DNA of 64,000 nt from contig NZ_JABJRC010000009.1 of assembly GCF_013131805.1 (NCBI RefSeq), forward strand, positions 62,001-126,000, in the 5' to 3' direction. The notes below the pieces were generated by a model. That model saw only the letters and a program-made list of their open reading frames with translations, was not told the DNA's origin and made no database searches. Below, in pieces: positions 1 through 9,900 of this stretch. Position numbers and translations under genes: made by a program. Position 1 is the first letter of the stretch, and each line of letters opens with the position of its first letter. Source of the DNA: Kribbella sandramycini (GTDB lineage: Bacteria > Actinomycetota > Actinomycetes > Propionibacteriales > Kribbellaceae).

Positions 1-174
1 GGGGACGGCGGGAAGACGTGGCGGGCGGCGAAGGTGAGCGGGAGCAAGGGTGAGTATCGGGCGGTGTTCGCGACGCCGAAGGGGGCGCAGGATATCTCGC
101 TGAGGGTTCATGTGGCCGATGCCGAAGGCAACACTACGGATCAGACCACGATTGGCGCATATCCCTTGAAATGA
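1..174 (+). CDS. S8 family peptidase, C-terminal fragment (cut by window edge)
   Basis: The window opens inside a reading frame that ends at a TGA at 172-174. The visible 57 residues begin GDGGKTW and end in a Tyr-Pro-Leu-Lys tail. The same arrangement (VSGDG..W, a stretch with ATPxG, then a short AY tail) closes each of the three complete S8 proteases downstream, so this is very probably the tail of a fourth paralogue in the same tandem array. The catalytic part lies outside the window, so family membership is inferred only from this tail similarity. Confidence 0.75.
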   Translation, partial: GDGGKTWRAAKVSGSKGEYRAVFATPKGAQDISLRVHVADAEGNTTDQTTIGAYPLK

Positions 175-248
175 AGGGAAGTTGAGATCAACCTCTGTGT
201 CCTTCGCGACGTCTGCCTGATCGACTTGTGCGTCGACTGGAAAGGTAG

Positions 249-3200
249 ATGAGGTTGAACAGAAAACGAGTTGCGTTGGCGGGCGCCGCGGTCGTGGGGA
301 CCGCGGCGCTTGTCTCGACCGCGGCTTTGGCCGGCGGCGGTGCGCAGGCGGCCCAGCCGGCTGCCGCGGCCGCGAAGCCGGCGGTTGCGAAGCCGGAGCC
401 GGCCAAGGTGGTCACGTTGATCACCGGTGACCGGGTCGTCGTCCGGCCGGGGCAGGCGCCAACGGTGACCGCGGGCAAGGGGCGGGCCGGGATGGTCTTC
501 AAGACCAGCCGGGAGCGTGGCCGGCTGCGGGTGCTGCCGGTCGACGTGCTGGCCGCGGTCAAGTCGGGGCGCCTCGACCGCCGGTTCTTCGACGTCACCG
601 GGCTGATCGAGATGGGGTACGACGACGCCCGGACGAAGGCGACGCCGGTGCTGTTGCCGGCGGCCGGCGTCCAGCTGCGCAGCACGTTGCCTGGGGCAAC
701 GATGCCGCGGCCGATCGGGACCTCCGGGCTGGCCGCGGCGACGGTCGACAAAGCCGCCGGCGGCGCGTTCTTCGCCAGTCTGAGCCGGGGGCTGCGCAGC
801 CGGTCGGCGGGCACGATCTGGCTGGACGCCAAACGCCGTACGCAACTCGACAAGAGCGTTCCGCAGATCGGCGCGCCGGCGGCCTGGAAGGCCGGGTTCA
901 CCGGCAAGGGCGTGCCGGTGGCGGTGCTCGACAGCGGGATCGACGCCAACCACCCGGACTTCAAGGGCTTGGTTGTCGGCGGCAAGAACTTCACCAAGGA
1001 CCCGGCCGGCGACCAACTCGGTCACGGCACCCATGTCGCCTCGACGATCGCCGGCTCCGGCGCCGCGTCGAAGGGTAAGTACAAGGGCGTCGCACCTGGC
1101 GCGCGGTTGCTCGACGGCAAGATCTGCGACGGCGAGGGCAGCTGCCCCGACTCCGCCATCCTGGCCGGGATGGAGTGGGCCGCGGTCGAGCAGAAGGCCC
1201 GGGTGATCAACATGAGCCTCGGGATCTACGACGAGCCGGGGCTCGACCCGATCGAGGCCGCACTCGATCGGCTGACGGCGAAGACCGGCGCGTTGTTCGT
1301 GGTCGCCGCCGGTAACGAGGGCCCCGACGGCCAGACCGTTCGCTCGCCCGGTACGGCGGTGTCCGCGCTGACCGTCGGCGCGGTCGACAAGCAGGACGCG
1401 CTGGCCGATCTCAGCAGCCGCGGCCCCCTGCTCGAAGGCGTCGGGATCAAACCTGACGTGATGGGCCCCGGCGTCGACATCGTCGCGGCCCGGGCGAAGG
1501 GCACGAACGAAGGCGAGCCGGTCGGCGAGAACTACGTGATGGCCAGCGGCACGTCGATGGCGACGCCGCACGTGGCCGGGGCGGCCGCGATCCTGGCCCA
1601 GCAGCATCCGAAGTGGAAGGCGGCGGAGCTGAAGGCCGCGCTGATGAGCACCGGCAAGGTGATCAAGGCCGCCACCGTGTTCGAGCAGGGCGCCGGCCGG
1701 ATCGACGTCGCCCGCGCGATCACCGGCTCCGTCGTCTCGGTCCCCGGCAGCATCGACTTCGGCACGGCGCTCTGGCCGCACACCGACGACAAGCCGGTCG
1801 CCAAACAGCTCACCTATCGCAACCTCGGCGCGAAGGCGGTCACGCTGTCGCTGCAGGCCAGCTCGATCACCGGCAGCGCGGCGGGTCCGGAGAGCGCGTT
1901 CAAGCTCAGCGCCGCCAAGCTCACGGTCCCGGCCAACGGCACCGCGGCCGTGACGGTCACCTCCGACACGAACCACCGCGGGCCGGACGGCCTGTACTCC
2001 GGCCGGGTCGTCGCGACCGCGCCCGGTGTCAGCATCGGGACGCCGCTCGCCGTCGAGAAGGAGATCGAGAGCTACGACGTGTCCGTCCGGCACCTGATGC
2101 TCGACGGCAAGGGCACCGACAAGAACTTCACCCGGCTGTACTCGCTGACCAAACCGCTCGCGATCGACATCACCACCGACGCCAACGGCGCCGCGAAGGT
2201 CCGGATCCCGAAGGACAAGTACTTCGTCGAGTCGATCCTCGGGGACACCAGCACCCGCGTCTACCAGCTGATCTGGCCGAACCTGAGCATCGGCCGGGCG
2301 ATGAAGCTGGACGTCGACGCCCGGAAGACCAAGCCGATCAAGGTGACGTTGCCGCGCAAGAACACCGCGCTGATCAAGGCGGAGTTCGAGTACCTCCGCA
2401 AGGGCGCGAACGATCTCGAGGTCGAGGGCGGGATGGAGGTCGAGGGCAACCCCGACAACCTCTGGGTCGGGTCCATGGGCGCGGCGGCCCCGCTCGACAA
2501 GTTCCACGTGACGAGCAACTCGCGCTGGGTGGTGCAGCGCAAACCCGGTGACAACCGGAACGCGCCGTACGACTACAACCTGGTCCAGAACCGCCGCGGC
2601 AGCTACTACACCGGCTACCGGCGCGTGGTGCGCGAATCCGACCTGGCGCGGATCGACTCCAAGTACGCCGCGGACGCGGTCGGCGGGCTGCTGTCGGACG
2701 AGCGGTTCGGCTGGGTCCCCGGCCTGGATCAGAGCACGGCCGGGATCAGCACGTTCTACAACGCTCCGGCGACCGCGACACACTTCGTCGAGATCAATGC
2801 CGGCACCGGCCCGATGCACTGGTACGGCGCGGCGACGTACAGCGTGATCGAGGGCGAGGAGGTCTACCTGCCGTTGATGCTGAACTCGACCGGGCCGAAG
2901 CTCAAGCCGGGCAGCCGATACGCCGAGCAGTGGGGCCGGTCGGTCGCGAACGCCGCACTCGACGCCGGGGACGGCGTGTATCGCCAGGGCAACGAGCTCG
3001 ACGTGCTGGTCTTCCCGGTCTCGGATGCCGACGGCCATCTCGGGACGTCGCTGGCCGGCTCGGATTCCGAGACGACCAAGGTGTTCCACAACGGCAAGCT
3101 GCTGAACTGGTCCTCGGTCGCGGGGCAGATCAACATCCCGGCGGTGCCGGCCGCGAAGGCGGCGTACCGGATCGAGGTCTCGATCAAGCGCAGCAAGATG

Positions 3201-3590
3201 CAGCTGGCCACGCAGGTCGACCATGTCTGGAGCTTCGACTCGCAGGACACCGGCGATGTCAAGGAGATCCTGCCGCTGCGCGACGTCCACTTCACACCGG
3301 CGGTGGACCAGCAGAACGCGGTCGCCCGCACGGCGACCACCACGCTGCCGTTCCGGATCGTCAACGCGCAGAATGCGAAGCCGGCCGGGATCACCGCGGT
3401 CGCGGTCGATGTCTCCGGTGACGGCGGGAAGACCTGGCAGCGCACCGCCGTCACCAAGCTGGCCGACGGCAGCTACCAGGCCGTCGTCAAGACCCCAGCA
3501 GGTAAGACGATCTCGCTGCGGTCCTCGGTCAAGGACAGCGCCGGCATCGTCTCGGCGCAGAAGGTATTGCACGCCTATCGAATCCGCTGA
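249..3590 (+). CDS. Secreted S8 family serine peptidase (subtilisin-like), 1113 aa
   Basis: Predicted exported subtilisin-type endopeptidase. The N-terminus has a basic MRLNRKR start and an Ala-rich hydrophobic stretch to about residue 30, a signal peptide. A propeptide-like region with LITGDRVVV follows. The catalytic triad is clear: Asp228 in VLDSGID, His259 in GHGTHVAS and Ser436 in SGTSMATPH. Beyond about residue 480 lies a long beta-rich extension of some 600 residues with a TYRNLG motif and a terminal VSGDGGKTW module, also present in the neighbouring paralogues. The ATG at 249 follows a short GAAAGG ribosome site. Substrate is unknown; extracellular protein degradation is the family expectation. 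Confidence 0.93.
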   Translation: MRLNRKRVALAGAAVVGTAALVSTAALAGGGAQAAQPAAAAAKPAVAKPEPAKVVTLITGDRVVVRPGQAPTVTAGKGRAGMVFKTSRERGRLRVLPVDVLAAVKSGRLDRRFFDVTGLIEMGYDDARTKATPVLLPAAGVQLRSTLPGATMPRPIGTSGLAAATVDKAAGGAFFASLSRGLRSRSAGTIWLDAKRRTQLDKSVPQIGAPAAWKAGFTGKGVPVAVLDSGIDANHPDFKGLVVGGKNFTKDPAGDQLGHGTHVASTIAGSGAASKGKYKGVAPGARLLDGKICDGEGSCPDSAILAGMEWAAVEQKARVINMSLGIYDEPGLDPIEAALDRLTAKTGALFVVAAGNEGPDGQTVRSPGTAVSALTVGAVDKQDALADLSSRGPLLEGVGIKPDVMGPGVDIVAARAKGTNEGEPVGENYVMASGTSMATPHVAGAAAILAQQHPKWKAAELKAALMSTGKVIKAATVFEQGAGRIDVARAITGSVVSVPGSIDFGTALWPHTDDKPVAKQLTYRNLGAKAVTLSLQASSITGSAAGPESAFKLSAAKLTVPANGTAAVTVTSDTNHRGPDGLYSGRVVATAPGVSIGTPLAVEKEIESYDVSVRHLMLDGKGTDKNFTRLYSLTKPLAIDITTDANGAAKVRIPKDKYFVESILGDTSTRVYQLIWPNLSIGRAMKLDVDARKTKPIKVTLPRKNTALIKAEFEYLRKGANDLEVEGGMEVEGNPDNLWVGSMGAAAPLDKFHVTSNSRWVVQRKPGDNRNAPYDYNLVQNRRGSYYTGYRRVVRESDLARIDSKYAADAVGGLLSDERFGWVPGLDQSTAGISTFYNAPATATHFVEINAGTGPMHWYGAATYSVIEGEEVYLPLMLNSTGPKLKPGSRYAEQWGRSVANAALDAGDGVYRQGNELDVLVFPVSDADGHLGTSLAGSDSETTKVFHNGKLLNWSSVAGQINIPAVPAAKAAYRIEVSIKRSKMQLATQVDHVWSFDSQDTGDVKEILPLRDVHFTPAVDQQNAVARTATTTLPFRIVNAQNAKPAGITAVAVDVSGDGGKTWQRTAVTKLADGSYQAVVKTPAGKTISLRSSVKDSAGIVSAQKVLHAYRIR

Positions 3591-3600
3591 CCCGCGCAAC

Positions 3601-3652
3601 CCCAGGTTTCGGTCACTGCGTATCGACACTGCAGAACCGACCGAGACCTGGG
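3601..3652 (+). promoter_or_regulatory. Intergenic inverted repeat next to the S8 gene 2 ribosome site
   Basis: CCCAGGTTTCGGTC (3601-3614) and GACCGAGACCTGGG (3639-3652) are complementary at 13 of 14 positions around a 24-nt loop. The 3' arm ends in the GGG that begins the GGGAGG Shine-Dalgarno stretch of the next S8 gene (GTG at 3663). The structure could damp readthrough or mask the ribosome site. No T-run follows, so a classical terminator is unlikely. Function is inference. Confidence 0.5.
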
Positions 3653-3662
3653 AGGGCCGACA

Positions 3663-6600
3663 GTGGCTCCGAAGATGAGAAAGCGGCCCGCGATCGCCGT
3701 ACTGGCGGTCGCGGGCCTTGCTGTACCCGGCCTGCACGCTGAGGCCGCGCCGCCGCCGGCGGCTGGGCCGCAAGACGTGCGGGTCACGCTGATCAGCGGC
3801 GACACCGTGCGGCTGCATGGCGGCGATCCGGCCCGGCAGTCGATCGAACCCGGTCCCGGCCGGGAGCGCATCGGCTTCCAGGCCCACCGGACGAAGGACC
3901 ATTCGTACGTGATCCCGGCGGACCTGACCAAGGCAGTCGCCGATGGCCGTCTGGACCGGCGCCTGTTCGACGTCAAAGGCCTGATCGCCGCCGGGTACGA
4001 CGACGCGTCGACCACCGAGATCCCGGTCATCGCGACGTACCAGGGCAAGGCGAAACGCACCGTCCCGGCCAACGCCGAGGTCACCCGCCAGCTCGCCGCC
4101 GTGAAGGGCGCGGCGCTGCGCATCGACAAGCGCAAGGCCACCGCCGACCTCGGCTCGGCGACCAAGATCTGGCTCGACGGTAAGCGAGAGCTCAACCTGG
4201 AGCAGTCGGTGCCGCAGATCGGCGCACCGGCTGCCTGGCAGGCCGGGTTCACCGGTAAGGGCATCAAGGTCGCGGTCCTCGACACCGGGATCGACGCCAC
4301 CCACCCCGATCTGGCCGGCCAGGTCGCAGGCGCGCGCGACTTCACCGACACCTCGGCCGACGACGCCGTTGGTCACGGCACCCACGTCGCGTCCACGATC
4401 GCCGGCACCGGTGCGGCGTCCGGCGGTAAGTACAAGGGCGTCGCCCCGGAGGCGAAGCTCTATGACGGCAAGGTCTGCGCCACCCGGAGCTGTCCGGAGT
4501 CGGCGATCCTGGCCGGGATGGAGTGGGCCGCGAACGAGGTCAAGGCCACGGTCGTCAACATCAGCCTGGGCGGTCCGGACGGGCCGGAGATCGACCCGCT
4601 GGAAGACGCCGTCAACCGGTTGACCGCGCAGACCGGCACGCTGTTCGTCATTTCCGCGGGCAACGAAGGTCCGAAGGCCAGGACGGTCGGCTCACCGGGG
4701 AGCGCGGACGCCGCACTGACGGTCGGCGCCGTCGACAAACAGGATGGGCCGACCCCTTTCTCCAGCCAGGGCCCGCGGGTGGGTGACCACGCGGTCAAAC
4801 CGGATATCTCCGCACCCGGTGCCGGCATCGTCGCGGCCAAGGCCAAGAACGCGACGATCGGCCGGCCGGTCGGCGATCAGTACCTGAACCTCTCCGGTAC
4901 GTCGATGGCCGCACCGCACACCGCGGGCGCAGCTGCCCTCCTCGCCCAGCAGCATCCGGCCTGGAAGGCGACCGAACTGAAGGGCGCGCTGATGGGCTCG
5001 GCCAAGCCGGCCGCCGACCAGACTGCCTTCCAGCAGGGTGCCGGGCGGGTCGATCTGACCACCGCGATCAAGCAGACCGTGATCGCCGAGCCGGGCAACA
5101 TCTCCTTCGGCCAGGCGACCTATCCGCATACTGACGACGAACCCGTCACCAAGCCGGTGACCTATCGCAACCTCGGCGACCAGCCGATCACCCTCGACCT
5201 CGAAGCATCGTTCACCGGCCCGGACGGCAATCCCGCTCCGGCCGACGCCTTCCAGCTCAGCGCGACGTCCGTCACGATCCCAGCGGGCGGTACGGCTGCG
5301 GTCCAGGCGACCTCGAACACCAAGCACACCGGCCCGGACGGCCTCTACTCCGGCCGCATCACCGCAACCGGCGGCGGCCAGAAAGTCACCGTCGCAACCG
5401 GCGTCGACAAGGCTGCCGAGTCGTATCAGCTGACCATCCAGACGATCGCCCGCGACGGTAAACCGTCCGACGGTCCGTTGCTGCTGTTGGACCTCGCCAC
5501 CGGGGAGATCTCGTACCCCGAGACGACCGGAACACTCGAGCTCACGCTGCCCAAGGGCGAGTACCTGATCGACCAGTTCCAGGAGTTCGAGCGCGGCCCG
5601 GAGGACTGGATCTTCTTCGAACTCGCTGCCCCACAGGTGAAACTCGACGCCGACCGGACGATCGTCCTCGACGCGCGACAAGCGAAGCCCGTCCTGACCT
5701 CCGCGCCGCGGGCCGGCGCGACGCAGGCCCAGTCCGTGATCGGGTACGACCGGAGGTTGACCGACCCCGACGAGTTGGGACTGGCTACGGGCCTGCTGAA
5801 CTTCCGGCTCGGAACGGCGTACACGCTCAGCCTCGGCCCGAAGTTGCCGCCTGAGCAGCTGACCGGGTACGTGGCGTCGCAGTGGGCCCTCCCGGACGGT
5901 GCGGGTAGACACCGGAACACGCCGTACATTTACGCCCTGGCCGACTACCAGCCAGGGGAGTTCGTCACCGGATACAACCGGGTCCCCAAGCCGCAGGACT
6001 TCGCGATCATCGACTCCCCGATCCATCTGACCTCGGACCGGGAGGTGGGGCGCACGATCGTCCCGGTGTTGCCTGAGGTGTCCGGCGTCTGGGTGCGGGT
6101 GTTCCCCCTCGACGCGCCGCGCACGGTCCGGCAGTACGTCGACCGCGGTGCTCCGCAGTGGTTCGGCGAGGCGATCGATTTCGATGCCGACGACAACGTC
6201 GTCGGGTACACCGCGAGCTCGCCGAAGACGTATCAGCCAGGCCGGAACTACCACGAGCGCTGGCAGGCCGCTGCCTTCGGGCCGCGCGTCGCTGCGGCCA
6301 CCCGGACCGCCGACAAACTGCAGTTGTTGATCGGGAATCGCGGTGACGCGGACGGCCGGTTCGGGAACCTCTGGTCCGACCAGGCGGTCAGCACGCTCCT
6401 CCGCGATGGGCAGGAGGTGACCAGCTCGCCGAGCTTCGGATACGCGGCGGCCACCGGACTGCCGGCGGCGAAGGCGACGTACAAGTTCGTGACGACCGGC
6501 ACCCAGTCGCTGGCGGACTTCGCGACGAAGATCGAGTTGACGGCGACGTTCACCTCCAGCGCGCAGGACACCAAGCTGCCGATCAGCACGGTCCGTTTCC

Positions 6601-6875
6601 GGCCGGCGGTCGGGCTCGACAACAAGGTGGATCGGACGAAGGTGACCGAGTTGCCGGTGCTGGTGGACGGCGCGAAATCCGTGAAGTCGTTGAAGGTCCA
6701 GGTGTCGGGTGACGGCGCGACGTGGACCGAGGCGACGGTGCAGCGGACGGCCGCCGGGTATCGGGCCGTCTTCCCGACCCCGGCCGGGTCGAGTGTCGCG
6801 CTCAAGGCGCAAGTGGTCGACCGGGACGGAAACTCCACCGAACAAGCGGTGTTCGACGCCTATCGAATTCGCTGA
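3663..6875 (+). CDS. Secreted S8 family serine peptidase, 1070 aa
   Basis: Second complete paralogue of the array. The triad is Asp207 in VLDTGID, His238 in GHGTHVAS and Ser414 in SGTSMAAPH. The N-terminus (RKRPAIAVLAVAGLAVPG) is a signal peptide, followed by a propeptide with VTLISGDTVRL. The C-terminal beta-rich extension includes TYRNLG and VSGDGATW. The GTG at 3663 is chosen because it sits after GGGAGG and aligns with the ATG of the third gene (both read Met-Ala-Pro). It lies 72 nt after the preceding S8 stop, so co-transcription is possible. Extracellular proteolysis is the family role; substrate unknown. Confidence 0.93.
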   Translation: MAPKMRKRPAIAVLAVAGLAVPGLHAEAAPPPAAGPQDVRVTLISGDTVRLHGGDPARQSIEPGPGRERIGFQAHRTKDHSYVIPADLTKAVADGRLDRRLFDVKGLIAAGYDDASTTEIPVIATYQGKAKRTVPANAEVTRQLAAVKGAALRIDKRKATADLGSATKIWLDGKRELNLEQSVPQIGAPAAWQAGFTGKGIKVAVLDTGIDATHPDLAGQVAGARDFTDTSADDAVGHGTHVASTIAGTGAASGGKYKGVAPEAKLYDGKVCATRSCPESAILAGMEWAANEVKATVVNISLGGPDGPEIDPLEDAVNRLTAQTGTLFVISAGNEGPKARTVGSPGSADAALTVGAVDKQDGPTPFSSQGPRVGDHAVKPDISAPGAGIVAAKAKNATIGRPVGDQYLNLSGTSMAAPHTAGAAALLAQQHPAWKATELKGALMGSAKPAADQTAFQQGAGRVDLTTAIKQTVIAEPGNISFGQATYPHTDDEPVTKPVTYRNLGDQPITLDLEASFTGPDGNPAPADAFQLSATSVTIPAGGTAAVQATSNTKHTGPDGLYSGRITATGGGQKVTVATGVDKAAESYQLTIQTIARDGKPSDGPLLLLDLATGEISYPETTGTLELTLPKGEYLIDQFQEFERGPEDWIFFELAAPQVKLDADRTIVLDARQAKPVLTSAPRAGATQAQSVIGYDRRLTDPDELGLATGLLNFRLGTAYTLSLGPKLPPEQLTGYVASQWALPDGAGRHRNTPYIYALADYQPGEFVTGYNRVPKPQDFAIIDSPIHLTSDREVGRTIVPVLPEVSGVWVRVFPLDAPRTVRQYVDRGAPQWFGEAIDFDADDNVVGYTASSPKTYQPGRNYHERWQAAAFGPRVAAATRTADKLQLLIGNRGDADGRFGNLWSDQAVSTLLRDGQEVTSSPSFGYAAATGLPAAKATYKFVTTGTQSLADFATKIELTATFTSSAQDTKLPISTVRFRPAVGLDNKVDRTKVTELPVLVDGAKSVKSLKVQVSGDGATWTEATVQRTAAGYRAVFPTPAGSSVALKAQVVDRDGNSTEQAVFDAYRIR

Positions 6876-6904
6876 GCCCTGCAACCCTTGGTCGCGACCG
6901 TTGC

Positions 6905-6924
6905 GTCTCGGCGGTAACCGAGAC
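6905..6924 (+). promoter_or_regulatory. Intergenic hairpin preceding S8 gene 3
   Basis: GTCTCGG (6905-6911) pairs perfectly with CCGAGAC (6918-6924) around CGGTAA. The 3' arm and the sequence after it (CCGAGACCTGGGgAGGGCC) are nearly identical to the block before S8 gene 2, whereas the 5' arm differs yet still pairs. This suggests a conserved RNA element ahead of the ribosome site. Inference only. Confidence 0.45.
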
Positions 6925-6941
6925 CTGGGGAGGGCCTGAAG

Positions 6942-9900
6942 ATGGCTCCGAGTAGGAGAAGCAGACCCGCGATCGCCGCCGTGGCGGTCGCGGGTCTGGC
7001 GTTGAGTACGGTGAGTGGGCCGGCCGCGGCCGAGCCGGTCGCTGCCGAGCCTGGTGGCAGGTCAGTCAGCGTCACGCTGATCACGGGTGACCGCGTCGTT
7101 CTGCACGGCAAGCAGCCGACGATCGAGCGTGGGCCGGGGCGGGAGCGGATCGGCTTCCAGACCTACAGCGTGCGAGGGCACACGTACGTCATTCCCGGGG
7201 ACGCCGTGAAGGCGATCGGCGCCGGGCGAGTGGACGAACGGCTCTTCGACATCACCGGCCTGATCGAGGCTGGGTACGACGACGCGTCGACCAAGGAGAT
7301 CCCGATCCTGGCGACGTACCAGGGCAAGGGCAAGCGGTCGGCGCCTGCCGGTACGACGGTGACCCGGCAGCTGCCGGCGATCAACGGCGCCGCCCTGAAG
7401 GTGGACAAGAAGCAGGCGAAGCCGGCGTTGCTGACCGCCGCCGCGAAGGTCTGGCTGGACGGCAAACGCAAGGTCAGCCTGGACAAATCCGTCCCCCAGA
7501 TCGGCGCCCCGGCCGCCTGGCAAGCGGGCTTCACCGGCAAGGACGTCAAGGTCGCGGTGCTGGACACCGGGATCGACAAGACCCACCCGGATCTGGTCAC
7601 CCAAATTGCCGGTGGCAAGAACTTCACCGCGGAAGCGGACGGCGACCGGTACGGCCACGGTACCCATGTCGCGTCGACGATCGCCGGTACCGGCGCGGCG
7701 TCCGACGGCAAGTACAAGGGGGTCGCGCCCGAGGCACAGCTGTACGACGGCAAGGTCTGCAACGGGTCCGGTAGCTGCGCCGACTCCGCGATCCTTGCCG
7801 CGATGGACTGGGCAGCCAATGAGATCAAGGCGAATGTCGTCAACATCAGCCTCGGCGGACCCGACTTCCCCGAGCTCGATCCGCTCGAGGAGGCGATCAA
7901 CCGGTTGACCGCGCAGACCGGGACACTGTTCGTGGTCGCGGCCGGTAACAGTGGGCCGCGGGCCGGGACGGTCGAGTCCCCGGGCAGCGCGGACGCGGCG
8001 CTGACCGTCGGAGCGGTCGACAAGGAGGAAGGTCTGGCGGACTTCTCCAGCATCGGTCCGCGGACCGGCGACGGAGCGCTCAAGCCGGACGTGACCGCGC
8101 CCGGCGTCGATATCATCGCCGCGAAGTCGAAGGACGGCTTCATGGGTGATCCGGTCGGTGACCACTACACCACCGCGTCCGGTACGTCGATGGCGACGCC
8201 GCACACCGCCGGCGCCGCGGCGTTGCTCGCACAGCAGCACCCGGCCTGGAAGGCGGCCGAGCTGAAGAGCGCGCTGCTGGGGTCGGCGAAGGAGATCGCC
8301 GGGCAGACCGGGTTCCAGCAGGGCGCCGGGCGGATCGATGTTGCCCAAGGCATCAAGCAGACCGTGCAGGCCGTCGAAGGCAGTCTGTCGTTCGGTTTGG
8401 CGGCATACCCGCACACCGACGACGAGCCGGTCACCAAGGCGCTCACCTATCGCAACAGCGGCGACCAGCCCATCACCCTGAAGCTGGACGGCAAGCTCAC
8501 CGGGCCCGACGGTAAGGCCGCCCCGGCGGGCGCGCTTCGGCTCAGTGCCGAAACGCTGACCGTGCCCGCGAACGGAACGGCGTCCGTGCAGGTCACCTCG
8601 AACACCAAGCACACCGGCCCGGACGGGACGTACGCCGGCCGGATCACGGCGACCGACGGCGACCAGACCGTCGGTACGGCGCTCGGCGTCGACAAGGAGG
8701 TCGAGTCGTACACGTTGACCCTGGAGGCGATCGCCCGGGACGGGAAACCCTCCGACTGGCCGGTCGACCTGTTCTCGATCGAACGCGAAGAGCGCAAGTC
8801 GCTCGACACCTCGCGTGGCACGGTGCAGATCCGGCTGCCGAAGGGCAAGTACCTCCTGCGGCAATGGGCGGAGTTCGAGCGAGCGCCGGAGGACTGGGTC
8901 TCGATCCACTTGGTGGCTCCGCAGGTCGAGCTCGACACCGATCGCACGGTGGTTCTGGACGCGCGGACGGCCAAGGGCGTCACGACGAAGCTGCCGGACG
9001 CCGAGGCCGAGCAGACCGGCCAGCAGATCGGCTTCTTTCGGAGGCCGGCGTCGCCAGGCGGCCAGGGCTACTTCTACTCCGGCCCCAGCTACGGCCCGGA
9101 CGGCCTCTTCACCGCCGGCATCGGACCGAAGCTGTCGGCTGACGAGTTCAGCGGACACCTGATCTCCGAGTGGGCGGTGCCCGGAGCAGACGGCCGCTTC
9201 GTGAACTCGCCGTACGTCTACCAGTTGGCGAAAACGCAGCCTGGCGAGTTCCCGACCGGCGACCAGCGCGTCGTCCGGCGTTCGGAGCTCGCGGTCGTCG
9301 ATACGACGCTGCATGCGACGTCCGGCGCCCGGATCAATCGGTACACCTGGCCCGAGGTTCCGGGAGGGCGAGGCTCACTCTGGCTCAGCGGACTGAAGTT
9401 CGACACCCCGCGGACCGTTCGGTACTACTACGACGACCTGCCGGGTGGCTGGCTGGGAGCGGTGGAAGAGCAGGGCGGAGGACGTCCGCCCGAACTGATC
9501 TGGCGTTCGGATTCGGTCGACCCGGTGCGGTACCGGGCCGGCCGGACCTACCAGGATCGTTGGAACGCGGCGGCCTTCGGCCCACGAGCCTTCCACGCCA
9601 AGCGGACCGCCGACCGGATGTTGATCTGGATCGATCGGCTGGGCGACTCGGACGGCCGATTCGGCGGGGTTGTGGGTGGAACCGCGCAGACCGTCTTCTA
9701 CCGGGACGGTCAGCAGATCGCGACCACGGGCGCCTTCGGCTCGGTCAATGTGTCCGGGTTGCCGGCTGGGGAGGCGACGTACAAGGTGGTCGCCACCGGT
9801 ACCCAGTCGGTGCTGCCGTTCGCGAGCAAGGTTGATCTGACGGTGACCTTCACGTCGGCGGCGACCACGGTGCCGACCGATCTGCCGATCAGTACGGTGC

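Noticed and set aside
141..4385. Very long minus-strand open frame opposite the S8 genes
   Set aside because: Arg/Gly/Asp-rich low-complexity translation without domains; high-GC third-position shadow of the plus-strand proteases.
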